Shown: positions 52,213 to 62,003, counted from the first letter of the stretch. The stretch: 64,000 nucleotides of DNA from JBPRGH01 sp051418055 (GCA_051418055.1 JBPRGH010000120.1:124001-188000); one strand, 5' to 3'. Numbers and translations: made by a program. Notes: generated from the letters alone by a model not told the origin.

Positions 52213-53519
52213 GAAGAAGCAGGTTTCCATCCTTTATGATGGGGTATTCTTGTCAGTGCTAAAAATCCTATCCCAATCATAAAAAATAACATTAATGCTA
52301 AAGTACTATTTCTCATGCTTCCGGTAATTGATTCTACCAACCCATAAGAAAAAGTACCGAATACTATTGAAAGGTTGTATGTAACATCATAAAAGCTAAA
52401 GTAAGAAGCATGGTCTATGGTATTTTTGGGTATTATTTTGGCAAATGTAGCTCTCGAAAGGGACTGAATACCCCCCATTACCAAACCGACTACAAAAGCT
52501 AAAATATAAAAATGTTTAGCAGTTTGCATGAAGTAAGCGCCAATACATATACAAATCCAAATTAGTACCATTAGAAGTAATGACTTCTTGTTTCCCTTAA
52601 GTTTAGAAACATATGCAAAAAAATAAGCTCCTCCTATAGCAACTAATTGTATAATTAAAACCGTCAGTATCAACTCACCGGAATCAAGTTTTAATTCTTT
52701 TGTGCCGAAAGTAGCCGCAAGGTACATTATAGTTTGTACGCCCATGTTATAAAAGAAAAAAGCCGCCAAAAACATTTTCATTGAAGGAAGCAATTTTAGG
52801 GAGTGCCATACTTTATTAATTTCCTTATAGCCTTCCAATAATATTTTACCTTCTTTTGGTTTTCTGTTGTAGACATTGCTTGGAAGGATCGCAAAGGGAA
52901 TAATTGAAAATCCCAGCCACCATACACCAACTGTTAAAAAGGAAAACCTGGAAGCCTGCCCCTGATCGGCAAACCCAAAGAAAGAATAATCCTGGATCAT
53001 CCACAAGTTGAAAACCAATAGCAGTACACTTCCCGCATAACCGAATGCATACCCTCTTGCACTAACTTTGTCCATCTTATCTTCTGTGGCTATTTCAGGT
53101 AAAAACGCATCATAAAAGACTAGGCTCGAGGAATAACCTATGCTCGCAAGGATAGAGCATATAATTGCCAGCTCGACTCTCCCGGGAGTAAAAAAATATA
53201 GCGCCATACATGAAAATGAACCGAGCACGACAAATATCTTCATGAATAACTTTTTCCGGCCGGTATAATCAGCTATTCCGGATAAAATTGGCAGAAAAAA
53301 AGCTACAATAAGAAATGAAAAGGATAAAGAATAGGAGTATAAAACTGAATTAACAATTTCAAAGCCAAAAAAAGAAATAACATCTCCTCCATCAGCATTG
53401 ACTGCAACATTTTGATAGTAAATAGGAAAAATAGCAGAGGTAATGACAAGTGAATATACAGAATTGGCCCAATCATAAAAGGACCAGGCATTGATCATTT
53501 TCTTGCTATTTTTTTTCAT
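52209..53519 (-). CDS. MFS transporter, UMF1/Atg22-like family
   Basis: 436 residues with about twelve transmembrane segments. The start MINAWSFYDWANSVYSLVI is the hallmark of the UMF1/Atg22-like family (YDWANS). The loop SGIADYTGRKKLFM is an MFS A-type motif. The substrate is unknown. It is the last gene read toward the SLC13 gene on the opposite strand and starts downstream of the ExbBD cluster terminator. Confidence 0.9.
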   Translation of the reverse strand: MKKNSKKMINAWSFYDWANSVYSLVITSAIFPIYYQNVAVNADGGDVISFFGFEIVNSVLYSYSLSFSFLIVAFFLPILSGIADYTGRKKLFMKIFVVLGSFSCMALYFFTPGRVELAIICSILASIGYSSSLVFYDAFLPEIATEDKMDKVSARGYAFGYAGSVLLLVFNLWMIQDYSFFGFADQGQASRFSFLTVGVWWLGFSIIPFAILPSNVYNRKPKEGKILLEGYKEINKVWHSLKLLPSMKMFLAAFFFYNMGVQTIMYLAATFGTKELKLDSGELILTVLIIQLVAIGGAYFFAYVSKLKGNKKSLLLMVLIWICICIGAYFMQTAKHFYILAFVVGLVMGGIQSLSRATFAKIIPKNTIDHASYFSFYDVTYNLSIVFGTFSYGLVESITGSMRNSTLALMLFFMIGIGFLALTRIPHHKGWKPASS

Positions 53520-53530
53520 TTGATAATATA

Positions 53531-53566
53531 AAAAAGGCCTTTCCGAAAAACTTCGAAAAGGCCTTT
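53531..53566 (-). terminator. Terminator of the ExbBD operon
   Basis: A 15-bp stem with one mismatch (AAAGGCCTTTTCGAA with TTCGGAAAGGCCTTT) and a 5-base T-run on the minus strand, between exbD2 and the MFS gene. Confidence 0.88.
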
Positions 53567-53587
53567 AAATATACTTTAAAACATTAA

Positions 53588-54052
53588 TTAATCTACTGTT
53601 GTAGCAAGTCTTGTAGAATATAGAAGCTTTCTTGCATTAGCTTCACGAAGTTCAAGCTGTACATCAGAAATTAATCCCATTTTTGCTTCTTCATCTACTT
53701 TAAGAGAAACAGTGATCTGATCTCTTTCCACCTCATTTAATTTATCCTTTTCCCTTGTAACCCACAAAACGATATCCTTAACATCAATAAAAACATCATT
53801 AGCCTGAATTTTTGGTTCATCACCCCATATCTCAGTCTTTTTCGGCTCACCAATATAAAGATAGCTTACAAGAGATTTCCGCTGCAGTTTTCTCAGCTGC
53901 GTTGCATCCGGAATACGTTGCTTTACGTCAATTGTTGTCTCTCTAAGAACAGTTGTCACCATAAAGAAAAACAATAACATAAAGATAATATCCGGTAGTG
54001 CAGAGGTGGGTATATCCTGTTTAGTAGCTGATTTTTTTCTAAATTTAGACAT
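53588..54052 (-). CDS. exbD: ExbD/TolR family biopolymer transport protein, second copy
   Basis: 154 residues. A short basic cytoplasmic start (FRKKSATKQDIPTSALPD) leads into a single transmembrane helix (IIFMLLFFFMVTTVL) with the membrane Asp in LPDIIF, followed by a periplasmic domain. Bacteroidota TonB systems use two different ExbD proteins; this is the shorter one. It follows the first exbD by 2 nt. Confidence 0.9.
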   Translation of the reverse strand: MSKFRKKSATKQDIPTSALPDIIFMLLFFFMVTTVLRETTIDVKQRIPDATQLRKLQRKSLVSYLYIGEPKKTEIWGDEPKIQANDVFIDVKDIVLWVTREKDKLNEVERDQITVSLKVDEEAKMGLISDVQLELREANARKLLYSTRLATTVD

Positions 54053-54054
54053 AA

Positions 54055-54642
54055 TTATCCTCCAATTTTAGTAGGTTCCGCAATTGAAATATTCATTGGG
54101 AACTCAAGTGTCCCATCCGGCAATTTTCCTCTACCCTGATCATAAAGACGTCTGTTTTCAGGATTAGTAAGATCAGAAGCTATCTCTCTCCACCTTTCAT
54201 TTGATACCCCTACTCTTTGAGCATACATATCATAATAAGCAGCCTGAATTTCATCTAATACTTTAATATAGATGTCGTAGCTGGTACCGCGGTCAGTTTT
54301 AAAAGAAACAATAGCATCCTTTGGTGAATCTGACATGGTTGGAACCGCTCCATAATTCAGTACGAACTCCTTAATCATGTCTTTAATTTGTGAAAGATCA
54401 TCCAAGGGTTCACCGTCTATCGCTACTCTGTCAGCAGAATTGATCTGAATCTTAAAAAGGTTTTTCTCTTTAATTTTTACGTCGATCAGCTCAACATCAT
54501 CCGGTTTAGGTGGTAACTGTAAGCTAAGACCTTTATCATTGGCAATAGTAGTAGTTACCAGGAAAAATATCAATAGCAGGAATGCTATATCCGCCATTGA
54601 AGAAGAATTGATTTCCGGATTTGATCTTTGCTTTTTTCTCAT
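54055..54642 (-). CDS. exbD: ExbD/TolR family biopolymer transport protein, first copy
   Basis: 195 residues. The Asp-containing transmembrane helix is MADIAFLLLIFFLVTTT, with proton-channel Asp18. The periplasmic part is long (PPKPDDVELIDVKIKEKNLFKIQI). It starts one base after the stop of the 108-residue membrane protein gene (TAATG) and is translationally coupled to it. It works with ExbB to energise TonB-dependent transport, such as that of the SusC protein in this window. Confidence 0.9.
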   Translation of the reverse strand: MRKKQRSNPEINSSSMADIAFLLLIFFLVTTTIANDKGLSLQLPPKPDDVELIDVKIKEKNLFKIQINSADRVAIDGEPLDDLSQIKDMIKEFVLNYGAVPTMSDSPKDAIVSFKTDRGTSYDIYIKVLDEIQAAYYDMYAQRVGVSNERWREIASDLTNPENRRLYDQGRGKLPDGTLEFPMNISIAEPTKIGG

Positions 54643-54968
54643 TACTTAATGGCTTTATTAAATTCTGTAACGATTATACCTATAATTGCTATTACCATTA
54701 AAATATACATAGCAATTAAAGCTCCACCTACAAATTTACTTGTTTCAGGTCCAACGCCTAAAGTAGTATACATTGTTGTTACTCCACTATCAGATATAAC
54801 ATATCCTATTAAGAAAATAACCACCAATGTAACAACACCAACTCCTGCTTTTAATAAAGCTTTTGGTTGGCTCAACGAGTTGATCAGGGGTAGGATAATA
54901 GCCGCTACAGCTGCAATAATAAGCAGGCCGTATGAGACGTATAATCCAATATCTATAATGTTATCCAT
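54642..54968 (-). CDS. Small membrane protein of the ExbBD cluster
   Basis: 108 residues with about three hydrophobic segments (VSYGLLIIAAVAAIILPLIN, VGVVTLVVIFLIGYVI and ALIAMYILMVIAIIGIIV) and few charged residues. It sits between exbB and exbD1, with 15 nt to exbB, as in many Bacteroidota TonB-energising operons. Its own function is not known to me; an accessory subunit of the proton-channel complex is an inference from position. Confidence 0.78.
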   Translation of the reverse strand: MDNIIDIGLYVSYGLLIIAAVAAIILPLINSLSQPKALLKAGVGVVTLVVIFLIGYVISDSGVTTMYTTLGVGPETSKFVGGALIAMYILMVIAIIGIIVTEFNKAIK

Positions 54969-54983
54969 TGTTTACAGTTTTAA

Positions 54984-55829
54984 TTATCTGTTAGTGTTGG
55001 TCAGCTTGTGCTTAACAAGCATATCTACTAGTGTAATAGAGGCATCTTCCATTTGGTTCACCAAAGCATCAATTTTTGATACAAGATAGTTATAGAATAC
55101 CTGAAGGATAATACCTACGATCAAACCAGCAACTGTTGTTAAAAGGGCAACTTTAATACCACCGGCAACAATTTGAGGTGAGATATCACCAGCTGCCTGA
55201 ATAGCGTCAAAAGCACCAATCATACCGATTACCGTACCCATGAAACCAAGCATCGGTGCAAGTGCAATAAATAGTGATACCCAAACAAGTCCTTTCTCTA
55301 AACGGCCCATTTCTACTGATCCGTATGCGATAATGGATTTTTCAACCATTTCGATACCTTCTGACATACGCATCAATCCTTGTGTAAATATAGAAGCCAC
55401 AGGACCACGAGTATTACGGGTTACTTCTTTAGCAGCATCAACACCACCTGTTTTTAAAGCATCTTCAACATTGTTAAGAAGCTTATCAGTGTTAGTTGTT
55501 GCCATATTAAGCGTAATAATACGCTCAATAGCAATGGCTAAACCAATGATCAAACATATCAAAACAGGTGTCATGTATCTCCAGTCACCTTCGATAAATT
55601 TATCTTTAATTACCTGGTGAAATGTAGCATCCGCTTCTTCCTCTTCTTCAATTGTTTCTTCTTCTTCTGGCATTTCCATTACAGTTGCAGTATCTGCAGT
55701 TTGGTCAGCAGTGGTATCTACAGCATCTGTTGCAAGAGTATCAGTAACACCTTCCTGTGCTACCGAAATGTTGTGTAGGCCAAGGGTAAAAATCCCTACC
55801 AAAGCGATTAAGGTCAATAATTTTTTCAT
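54984..55829 (-). CDS. exbB: MotA/TolQ/ExbB proton channel family protein
   Basis: 281 residues. The N-terminus carries a hydrophobic signal followed by a strongly acidic segment (EEEETIEEEEEADATFHQ) that probably lies in the periplasm. Three transmembrane helices follow, with the ExbB motif LAPMLGFMGTVIGMIGAFDAI and the C-terminal helix GLIVGIILQVFYNYL. It energises TonB and perhaps gliding or other outer-membrane functions. It is the first gene of the exb operon, downstream of tRNA-Ser in the same direction. Confidence 0.9.
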   Translation of the reverse strand: MKKLLTLIALVGIFTLGLHNISVAQEGVTDTLATDAVDTTADQTADTATVMEMPEEEETIEEEEEADATFHQVIKDKFIEGDWRYMTPVLICLIIGLAIAIERIITLNMATTNTDKLLNNVEDALKTGGVDAAKEVTRNTRGPVASIFTQGLMRMSEGIEMVEKSIIAYGSVEMGRLEKGLVWVSLFIALAPMLGFMGTVIGMIGAFDAIQAAGDISPQIVAGGIKVALLTTVAGLIVGIILQVFYNYLVSKIDALVNQMEDASITLVDMLVKHKLTNTNR

Positions 55830-55899
55830 GATCTCTATTTTAATTGCTCAGCGTTTTGTTTGTTTATTGTATTTGATTTGTTAGTTTTTTTTGTCACTG

Positions 55900-55987
55900 C
55901 GGAGAGAGAGGGATTCGAACCCTCGGTACCCTTGTGGGGCACACTCACTTTCCAGGCGAGCACCTTCGACCACTCGGTCATCTCTCC
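55900..55987 (-). tRNA. tRNA-Ser (anticodon GGA)
   Basis: 88 nt on the minus strand. Acceptor stem GGAGAGA pairs with TCTCTCC, the D-arm and a long variable arm are present, and the anticodon loop CTGGAAA carries GGA at 55951-55953, decoding UCC/UCU. The T-arm GGGTTCGAATCCC is intact and the discriminator base is G. The CCA end is not encoded. Small reading frames overlapping it are shadows. Confidence 0.97.
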
Positions 55988-56058
55988 GAACATTTGCATT
56001 GCAAACGAAGGCACAAATAAATCAATAAAATTGTCCTTATGCAAATATCTGAATAATT

Positions 56059-57138
56059 TTAAATTACATCAACATCACTCATTTCACCACTTAGAGGTAA
56101 AATCAGTAGTTCCTTTACTTTTTCTACTTCATCGAATTCTCCCAACAAAAGCATCATTTTAGTCAAAGCAGCCTCTGTTGTAATGTCTTTTCCACTTAAA
56201 ATCCCAATATCTTTCAATTTTTGGCTTGTATGATATTTTCCCTGTAAGACTCTCCCACCTGTACATTGGGAGACATTTAAAATTATAATATCTTTTTTAA
56301 TTGCCTCTTCAAGTAATTTATAAAACCATTCTTCCGTAGGTGCATTACCGGATCCAAACGTTTCTATTATAAGACCTCTCAGACCTGGTGTAGTAATTAC
56401 AGCTTTTACAAAATCACTGCTCATACCAGGAAACACACGCAGAACACCTACTTTATTATTTAAATTCTTCCTGATAAATAATTTCCTGTCGTCCAGATTG
56501 TTAATCACATCTCTTCTGTAAGTGATGGTTATCCCGGCTTCGGCCAAAGGAGGGAAATTTTCTGATTCGAAAGCATCAAAGAACATACTTTCCACCTTGC
56601 GGGCCCTGTTTCCCCTTAGTAGCAGATAATCAAAAAATATAGCCACTTCCGGAATAACAGGTTCTCCTTTTTCTTTTGCCACTGCAATTTCTATAGAAGT
56701 TATCAGGTTTTCCCTGCCATCAGAACGTGGCGCTGTGATCGGTAATTGAGCACCGGTAAATATCACAGGTTTATTTAATCCGTCAAGCATAAAACTTAAA
56801 GCAGAAGCTGAGTATGCCATTGTATCTGTACCATGCAACACCACAAAACCATCAAAAGAATCATAGTATTCGCTAATAATTTCAGCAATTTGTACCCAAT
56901 GCTCTGGTCTGACATCAGAAGAATCTATAGGTGTTTCGAAAGCAATAACATTAATCCTCAGTTTTAAGGTCTTTAACGAAGGGATATGCTCGAGTATGTG
57001 AGCAAAATCTAATGGCACTAAAGCACCAAATTCATCCTCAACCATACCCAAAGTCCCTCCTGTATATATAATTAAAACAGAGGAAGCAGGCATATCAGGA
57101 GATGCGGTATTTATTTCTACAATAGGTAAAATATTCAT
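56059..57138 (-). CDS. ansA: Type I L-asparaginase
   Basis: 359 residues. ATG 57138 is chosen; a GTG at 57174 overlapping the TatD stop is possible and would add 12 residues not conserved in the family. The first catalytic threonine is in YTGGTLGM (Thr29) and the second motif is LHGTDTMAY (Thr104, Asp105); EGRENLIT-like PRSDGRENLI follows. This is the cytoplasmic ansA type. It is the last gene of the long minus-strand operon, after tatD. Confidence 0.9.
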   Translation of the reverse strand: MNILPIVEINTASPDMPASSVLIIYTGGTLGMVEDEFGALVPLDFAHILEHIPSLKTLKLRINVIAFETPIDSSDVRPEHWVQIAEIISEYYDSFDGFVVLHGTDTMAYSASALSFMLDGLNKPVIFTGAQLPITAPRSDGRENLITSIEIAVAKEKGEPVIPEVAIFFDYLLLRGNRARKVESMFFDAFESENFPPLAEAGITITYRRDVINNLDDRKLFIRKNLNNKVGVLRVFPGMSSDFVKAVITTPGLRGLIIETFGSGNAPTEEWFYKLLEEAIKKDIIILNVSQCTGGRVLQGKYHTSQKLKDIGILSGKDITTEAALTKMMLLLGEFDEVEKVKELLILPLSGEMSDVDVI

Positions 57139-57170
57139 ACTAGTTCTATAATCCAATACTGACTTAAAAG

Positions 57171-57941
57171 TCACTTATAATAATTAAAAAGCTCCCGGGC
57201 ATTGGCAGTTGTCTGCTCTTTAACCTGCTCTACATCTTTATCCATAATTTCTGCTATGCGTGCTGCAATAAGCGCCAGGTAAGCAGGTTCATTTCTCTTA
57301 CCACGATGAGGTTTCGGAGCAAGATATGGACTATCTGTTTCAAGCACCAGCCTTTCCAAAGGTAATCCAGGTAAAACTTTATCAAGACCCCCATTTTTAA
57401 AAGTACTTACCCCTCCTATTCCAATAAAAAAGCCCTCAATTTCTAAAATTCGCTTTGCCTGGTCTACATTTCCTGAAAAGCAGTGGAAAACTCCTGTCAG
57501 GTTATCATCATAAAGATCCTTTACCAGCTCAATAGTTTCATTAATAGATTCCCTGCAATGAATGACGATGGGGAGATTATATTTTTTAGCAAATCCTGTC
57601 TGGATCTTAAATGCCTCCTGCTGTTCTTTCCAGAATGACTTATCCCAGTAAAGATCTGTCCCTATCTCCCCTACTGCTGCAAAAGCTCTCTTCTCAAGCC
57701 ACTCCTCCACAAGGTATAACTCTTTTTCAAATTTTTTATTCACTGAGCAGGGATGTAGCCCCATCATTGAAAAACAAAGATCAGGATTATTCTCTTCCGT
57801 TTCCATCATATCATCAATGGAAGTGCTATCGATATTAGGCATAAATATTTCTTTCACTCCTGTATCCAAAGCACGATCAATCATTTCAGCCCTGTCTTCT
57901 TTAAAAGCTTCAAGATATATATGGGCATGAGTATCTATCAT
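57171..57941 (-). CDS. tatD: TatD family metal-dependent hydrolase (DNase)
   Basis: 256 residues. The metal motif DTHAHIY is at the start, with CRES, HCFSGN and LETDSPYLAPK as later motifs of the TatD TIM barrel. It is a cytoplasmic nuclease or proofreading/repair hydrolase. It lies 11 nt after the glycosyltransferase gene and a possible 4-nt overlap with asparaginase (GTGA). Confidence 0.92.
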   Translation of the reverse strand: MIDTHAHIYLEAFKEDRAEMIDRALDTGVKEIFMPNIDSTSIDDMMETEENNPDLCFSMMGLHPCSVNKKFEKELYLVEEWLEKRAFAAVGEIGTDLYWDKSFWKEQQEAFKIQTGFAKKYNLPIVIHCRESINETIELVKDLYDDNLTGVFHCFSGNVDQAKRILEIEGFFIGIGGVSTFKNGGLDKVLPGLPLERLVLETDSPYLAPKPHRGKRNEPAYLALIAARIAEIMDKDVEQVKEQTTANARELFNYYK

Positions 57942-57952
57942 AATTTTAATAT

Positions 57953-59035
57953 TTAAGTCTTTTTATATTTACGTCCCTTCCAGTTTATCTTACCTGGTAA
58001 TAGATAAAATATCATTGAGAAAAGGGTTATAAAACCGGCATAAATCTCATATATAAGCAAACCTCCCTTCAGGGACAAATCTACTTTCTTTAATACAAGC
58101 TTTATAAATATTGACTGTACCAATAGTTTACTCAGGAAAATATACAATCCGGTCATAGGAGCAAGTATTAGTAAGGCTATGATTGCAGGATAATAAAGAC
58201 CTTCTAGCAGAAGGATAAGTACAACAAACCATGGCAACTGAACAGCTCCAGTCATCCATCTCTTTCGCTGATGCAGCAGATGGAGAAGGTTTTTTGCAGG
58301 TAAAGAATAAGCCAACGTATCTTTATTAACTGCTTGCCTTAGCTGGTAGCCTTTTCCTGAGACTTCTTTAAAAATAGCATAATCTTCGGTTAAACTAAAT
58401 TTAATATTTTCATATCCGCCGGTACTTCTATAGGCCTCCTTTGTGATCAGCATATTGTTTCCGATTGCAGTTACCGGCTGGCCAGCATCATGGATCACCT
58501 TAACCATTCCCAGTGCGTGAGCCCATTCATAGTACTGCATCAGGTTGTTTTCCACAACAGTAAAACCATTAACGATACCAATGCCTTTATCCACCTGGTT
58601 AACCATAGCTTTAATCCAGTTTTCATTAACGGCAATATCAGCATCTGTAATAAGATAATATTCTCCCTTTGCCTTTTTAGCGAGCTGAGCAAGGACATTA
58701 GCCTTACCTTTCGCCTCACCTGCACCTGCTGTTATATTTATTACATGTACATTCTCAAATTCATCGGATAGCTTCCGGGCAACATTTAATGTATTATCCT
58801 CTGACTGATCATTTCCAATCAGTATCTCGAAATGGTGTAATGGGTAATTTTGCTTAACTAGAGCATTTATGCATCTGGCAAGATTTTTTTCTTCATTTCT
58901 GGCAGCAATAAGAACAGAAACAAATGGTTGCTTCTGTTTAACAGGATAAGTTTTAAAATTTCTTGTCCAGAAGATAATTAAAAGTAGATTAATAATTAAT
59001 CCAAAAGAAGCTATGGCCAGTATTGCATAGATCAT
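57953..59035 (-). CDS. Glycosyltransferase family 2, membrane-anchored (second in operon)
   Basis: 360 residues. An N-terminal transmembrane helix precedes a GT-A domain with VLIAARNEEKNLARCINALV, GNDQSEDNTLNVA, ITDADIAV (Asp-x-Asp) and the QxxRW-type motif LHQRKRWMTGA, followed by further hydrophobic segments. It overlaps the deacetylase gene by ATGA. It resembles processive or exported-glycan GT2 enzymes and is paralogous to the one at 60922-62001. Substrates are unknown. Confidence 0.88.
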   Translation of the reverse strand: MIYAILAIASFGLIINLLLIIFWTRNFKTYPVKQKQPFVSVLIAARNEEKNLARCINALVKQNYPLHHFEILIGNDQSEDNTLNVARKLSDEFENVHVINITAGAGEAKGKANVLAQLAKKAKGEYYLITDADIAVNENWIKAMVNQVDKGIGIVNGFTVVENNLMQYYEWAHALGMVKVIHDAGQPVTAIGNNMLITKEAYRSTGGYENIKFSLTEDYAIFKEVSGKGYQLRQAVNKDTLAYSLPAKNLLHLLHQRKRWMTGAVQLPWFVVLILLLEGLYYPAIIALLILAPMTGLYIFLSKLLVQSIFIKLVLKKVDLSLKGGLLIYEIYAGFITLFSMIFYLLPGKINWKGRKYKKT

Positions 59036-59661
59036 AAAGTGGCAAAGCTAAATCCTTTACTTTTAAAATGATCGATATAGGAAGGTAATACCTCCCGCAC
59101 TATTTCAATAGTCTTAATATTATCATGAAAAACAATTACTGATCCATCTGAGGTAGACTTCATTGTTTTCCTGAGACAACCTTCTGCTGTTAAATCTTTA
59201 TCAAAATCACCACTCAGAACATCCCACATCACTATCTCATAATTAGCTTTTTTAAGAGCAGCAATCTGTTTCCTTTTTATTTTCCCGTATGGAGGGCGGA
59301 ATAAATTGCTTTTTATATTCAATTTTTCCATGGTCTCTTTGCAGGATGTTACATTCTCTATATAATCCTGCAGCTCTGTTTTCCAGCCGTTCAAATGATT
59401 ATAAGTATGATTTCCCACTACATGGCCTTCTTTAATTATTCTGAGGAAAAGATCAGAATGCTTCCTCACATTATCACCAACACAAAAAAATGTGGCTTTA
59501 ACTCCCTTTTCTGCTAAAATATTGAGTATCTCAGTAGTTGCTTCCGGAATAGGACCATCATCAAAGGTAAGATAGAGCAGTTTTTTTCCCTTTTTTCTTC
59601 TCCATGTTATTCCTGCATACAGCCACTGAATATATACTGGGGTTTTATGGAAATAAGACAT
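59032..59661 (-). CDS. Polysaccharide deacetylase (NodB homology)
   Basis: 209 residues from ATG 59661; an upstream ATG at 59700 lies within the preceding gene. Motifs of NodB-type enzymes are TFDDGP (metal Asp-Asp), GNHTYNHL (His-x4-His), RPPYGKIKR and MWDVLSGDFD, and VIVFHDN near the end. It has no signal peptide but a hydrophobic region may anchor it. It lies between two glycosyltransferases, which suggests it trims N-acetyl groups from a glycan made by them (inference). Confidence 0.88.
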   Translation of the reverse strand: MSYFHKTPVYIQWLYAGITWRRKKGKKLLYLTFDDGPIPEATTEILNILAEKGVKATFFCVGDNVRKHSDLFLRIIKEGHVVGNHTYNHLNGWKTELQDYIENVTSCKETMEKLNIKSNLFRPPYGKIKRKQIAALKKANYEIVMWDVLSGDFDKDLTAEGCLRKTMKSTSDGSVIVFHDNIKTIEIVREVLPSYIDHFKSKGFSFATL

Positions 59662-59662
59662 G

Positions 59663-60880
59663 CTATTTTTCAATTCTGCAGGATAACATAGTGATATCAT
59701 CCCTATAGCTATTTATACCTTTAAAGTTATCCAGATCAATAATTATATCCTGGTGTACCCGCTTAAGGTCCTGCCATGCATTTTCCTTTAGTAGTTCCTC
59801 CAGCCGTTCACTTCCATATTCTTCATTAGCCTCATTTTGAGTTTCAATAACTCCATCTGTATAGCAAAAAAGCATAAACTCCTCAAGATTCTCAATAAAC
59901 CCTTCATTCACAAAAGGTAGTGGATTTACTGCGCCTAATACCGTAGAACCCTCTTGCAAACGCCGCATCTTATCGCGTGTGATAAGTATAGGAGCATTAT
60001 GCCCGCAGTTTACATAGACCAGAGTTTTTAATGTATGATCATAAATCGCAACGAAAAAAGTAATAAATTTTTCTCCTTTGGCATTCTCCAACACATGATA
60101 ATTCAACTCTTCGATAATCTCAGTCAGATTCGGCGTTTGGCGGATCAGTGTACGCAGGGAAGCCTGGAAGTTCGACATCATTAATGCTGCCGGTATCCCC
60201 TTTCCTGAAACATCTGCTATACAAATCAGAAATTGCTTTGGGTTAATAGGTATATAATCATAATAATCACCACCTACACGATCATGAGGTAAGTAGCTTG
60301 CTTCAATTTTCAATCTGGGGCCATAAGGTAACTTTTCCGGAAAAAGGAACTGCTGCACATCACTGGCAATCTCAAGCTCCTTCCGCAATGCCTCCTGGTG
60401 CAATTGACGTCTTGCAAGCTTTTTATTTTCAATGGCAACAATAATTATATTGCTCAAGGCCTGAATAAAGCGAGTACTATTTTGCCTCAGTTCTTCATTA
60501 ATTTCAAAATCACCGGAAACAAAAACAAGTGCCAGAAGCTGCCCTTTATGGGTTACGGGTATAAAACAATCAAATTCATCAAAGATATCCTCGCGGTCAC
60601 TTTCTAATGGCTCAATTTTTGAAATTGATAAAAACTCCTCAGGTAATTCCACATCAAAACAATCCTGAGATGTACCATAATTAACCTTACAATTCCACTT
60701 TTCGTCTAAAACAAATAAAGCGAGTTTTTTAATATTCAGGTTTGCCCGTAAGGTGAAATCATAGATCTTATAAAGCGCCTCCTCAGGAAGGTTGTTATTT
60801 ATAGCCTGCGTGATCTCCAGCAAAGCATTCAGCTCCAGCTCTTTTAGATTTACCTGATTTTGTAGTTTAAGCTCGCTCAT
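59663..60880 (-). CDS. PP2C-type (SpoIIE/RsbU) serine phosphatase with N-terminal GAF domain
   Basis: 405 residues from ATG 60880; the TTG three codons earlier is less likely. The N-terminal about 170 residues look like a GAF sensor (LLEITQAINNNLPEEALYKIYDFT and LALFVLDEK). The C-terminal domain has PP2C_SpoIIE motifs: HDRVGGDYYDYI, CIADVSGKGIPAALMMS, NCGHNAP and FCYTDGVIE, with the metal Asp residues present. Such proteins dephosphorylate anti-sigma-factor antagonists. No partner kinase is next to it, so the target is unknown. Confidence 0.88.
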   Translation of the reverse strand: MSELKLQNQVNLKELELNALLEITQAINNNLPEEALYKIYDFTLRANLNIKKLALFVLDEKWNCKVNYGTSQDCFDVELPEEFLSISKIEPLESDREDIFDEFDCFIPVTHKGQLLALVFVSGDFEINEELRQNSTRFIQALSNIIIVAIENKKLARRQLHQEALRKELEIASDVQQFLFPEKLPYGPRLKIEASYLPHDRVGGDYYDYIPINPKQFLICIADVSGKGIPAALMMSNFQASLRTLIRQTPNLTEIIEELNYHVLENAKGEKFITFFVAIYDHTLKTLVYVNCGHNAPILITRDKMRRLQEGSTVLGAVNPLPFVNEGFIENLEEFMLFCYTDGVIETQNEANEEYGSERLEELLKENAWQDLKRVHQDIIIDLDNFKGINSYRDDITMLSCRIEK

Positions 60881-60921
60881 TAATGTCAAAAAAATATTTA
60901 CAAAGAAAGGTAAGAGTGAGG

Positions 60922-62001
60922 TTAATACCTAAATCTTCTCCCTTTCCAGCTATAAGATACAAAATTAGCAGTTAAACCAAAGAATACTACATATGGAGAG
61001 TAAAGAAATTGTAAAAGTGCAAATGAAAACAAATAAAAACGTGATTTCATTGTCCAGGCTACGTTTAAGATAAAAACTGCTTCCAAAAATATTTTTATTC
61101 CAAATAACACCAAAAGCTTCTCATCTCCTGTAGCAAACAGCTGGATAATTGCAGCACAGATCCCGATGTGAAATAAAAATATTAAGGCTGCCACAATTGT
61201 CATCCGCTTATCCTGATAAGACTTCCACTTTCCTGCCCACCTAATCCGCTGATTAAAGAACTGAAGGAAATTTTCATTAGATTTTGTAGAAACAACACTC
61301 TCCGGGGCTCTTCTGAAAAATATTTTATCCGCATATTTTTCTGCTACAGCCTGTACAAAAAACTCATCATCACCGGAAGGAATCCCTTTATGTTGTTGAT
61401 ATCCTCCTACTTCTTTCCAAACTTCCTTCTGAAAAGTAAGATTGGCTCCATTACTGAGAGAAGTAAAGCCTATAGAATTTAAAGCAATCCCTGATCCCAT
61501 TATTGCATATAGCTCAGTTGCCTGAAATCTTTTAAATATTGTATCTGCCGGTTTGTACTCAACAAGCCCCGGTGAAAGAACAACATCATTTTCTTTAAAC
61601 AACTCATAAATATCTGATAGAAAGGAACTTCCGACTCGGCAATCACCATCTATAGTGACTATTATATTACCCTTCGCTGTATTTATTCCTTTTGTTAAAG
61701 CAATTTTTTTACCTGTCTCTCCGCCTTTGAGAGATAGTAGTGTGACATTATCAGGAACCGCAGGTATTTCAGTGGAATGATCATTTATAACTATAATTTC
61801 ATAAGAAGAAACTGAAAGGGACTGATCTAACAGGTCCCGAATAAGCTCAGATAATTCAGCTTCATCACGAACAGGTATAACCACTGATAAAAAAACCTCA
61901 TTTTTTCCACCAGATTTTAACTTCTTCTTTTTCTGAAAAGCAATAATCAGCACAAGAAGAAAAAGAATATAAATTGCCAGTATAGCGTATAAAAATTCCA
62001 A
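60922..62001 (-). CDS. Glycosyltransferase family 2, membrane-anchored (first in operon)
   Basis: 359 residues. It is preceded by a transmembrane helix (LYAILAIYILFLLVLI). The GT-A domain contains VVIPVRDEAELSELIRDLL, VTIDGDCRVG (Asp-x-Asp), GDDEFFVQAVA and the QRIRWAGKW motif, with hydrophobic C-terminal segments. It follows the flippase-like gene by 2 nt and is paralogous to the glycosyltransferase at 57953-59035. Confidence 0.88.
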   Translation of the reverse strand: MEFLYAILAIYILFLLVLIIAFQKKKKLKSGGKNEVFLSVVIPVRDEAELSELIRDLLDQSLSVSSYEIIVINDHSTEIPAVPDNVTLLSLKGGETGKKIALTKGINTAKGNIIVTIDGDCRVGSSFLSDIYELFKENDVVLSPGLVEYKPADTIFKRFQATELYAIMGSGIALNSIGFTSLSNGANLTFQKEVWKEVGGYQQHKGIPSGDDEFFVQAVAEKYADKIFFRRAPESVVSTKSNENFLQFFNQRIRWAGKWKSYQDKRMTIVAALIFLFHIGICAAIIQLFATGDEKLLVLFGIKIFLEAVFILNVAWTMKSRFYLFSFALLQFLYSPYVVFFGLTANFVSYSWKGRRFRY

Positions 62002-62003
62002 AT

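Noticed and set aside
55835..56162. Two small reading frames (69 and 100 codons) on either strand over the tRNA region
   Set aside because: Both overlap the complete tRNA-Ser gene; their coding potential comes from the tRNA sequence.
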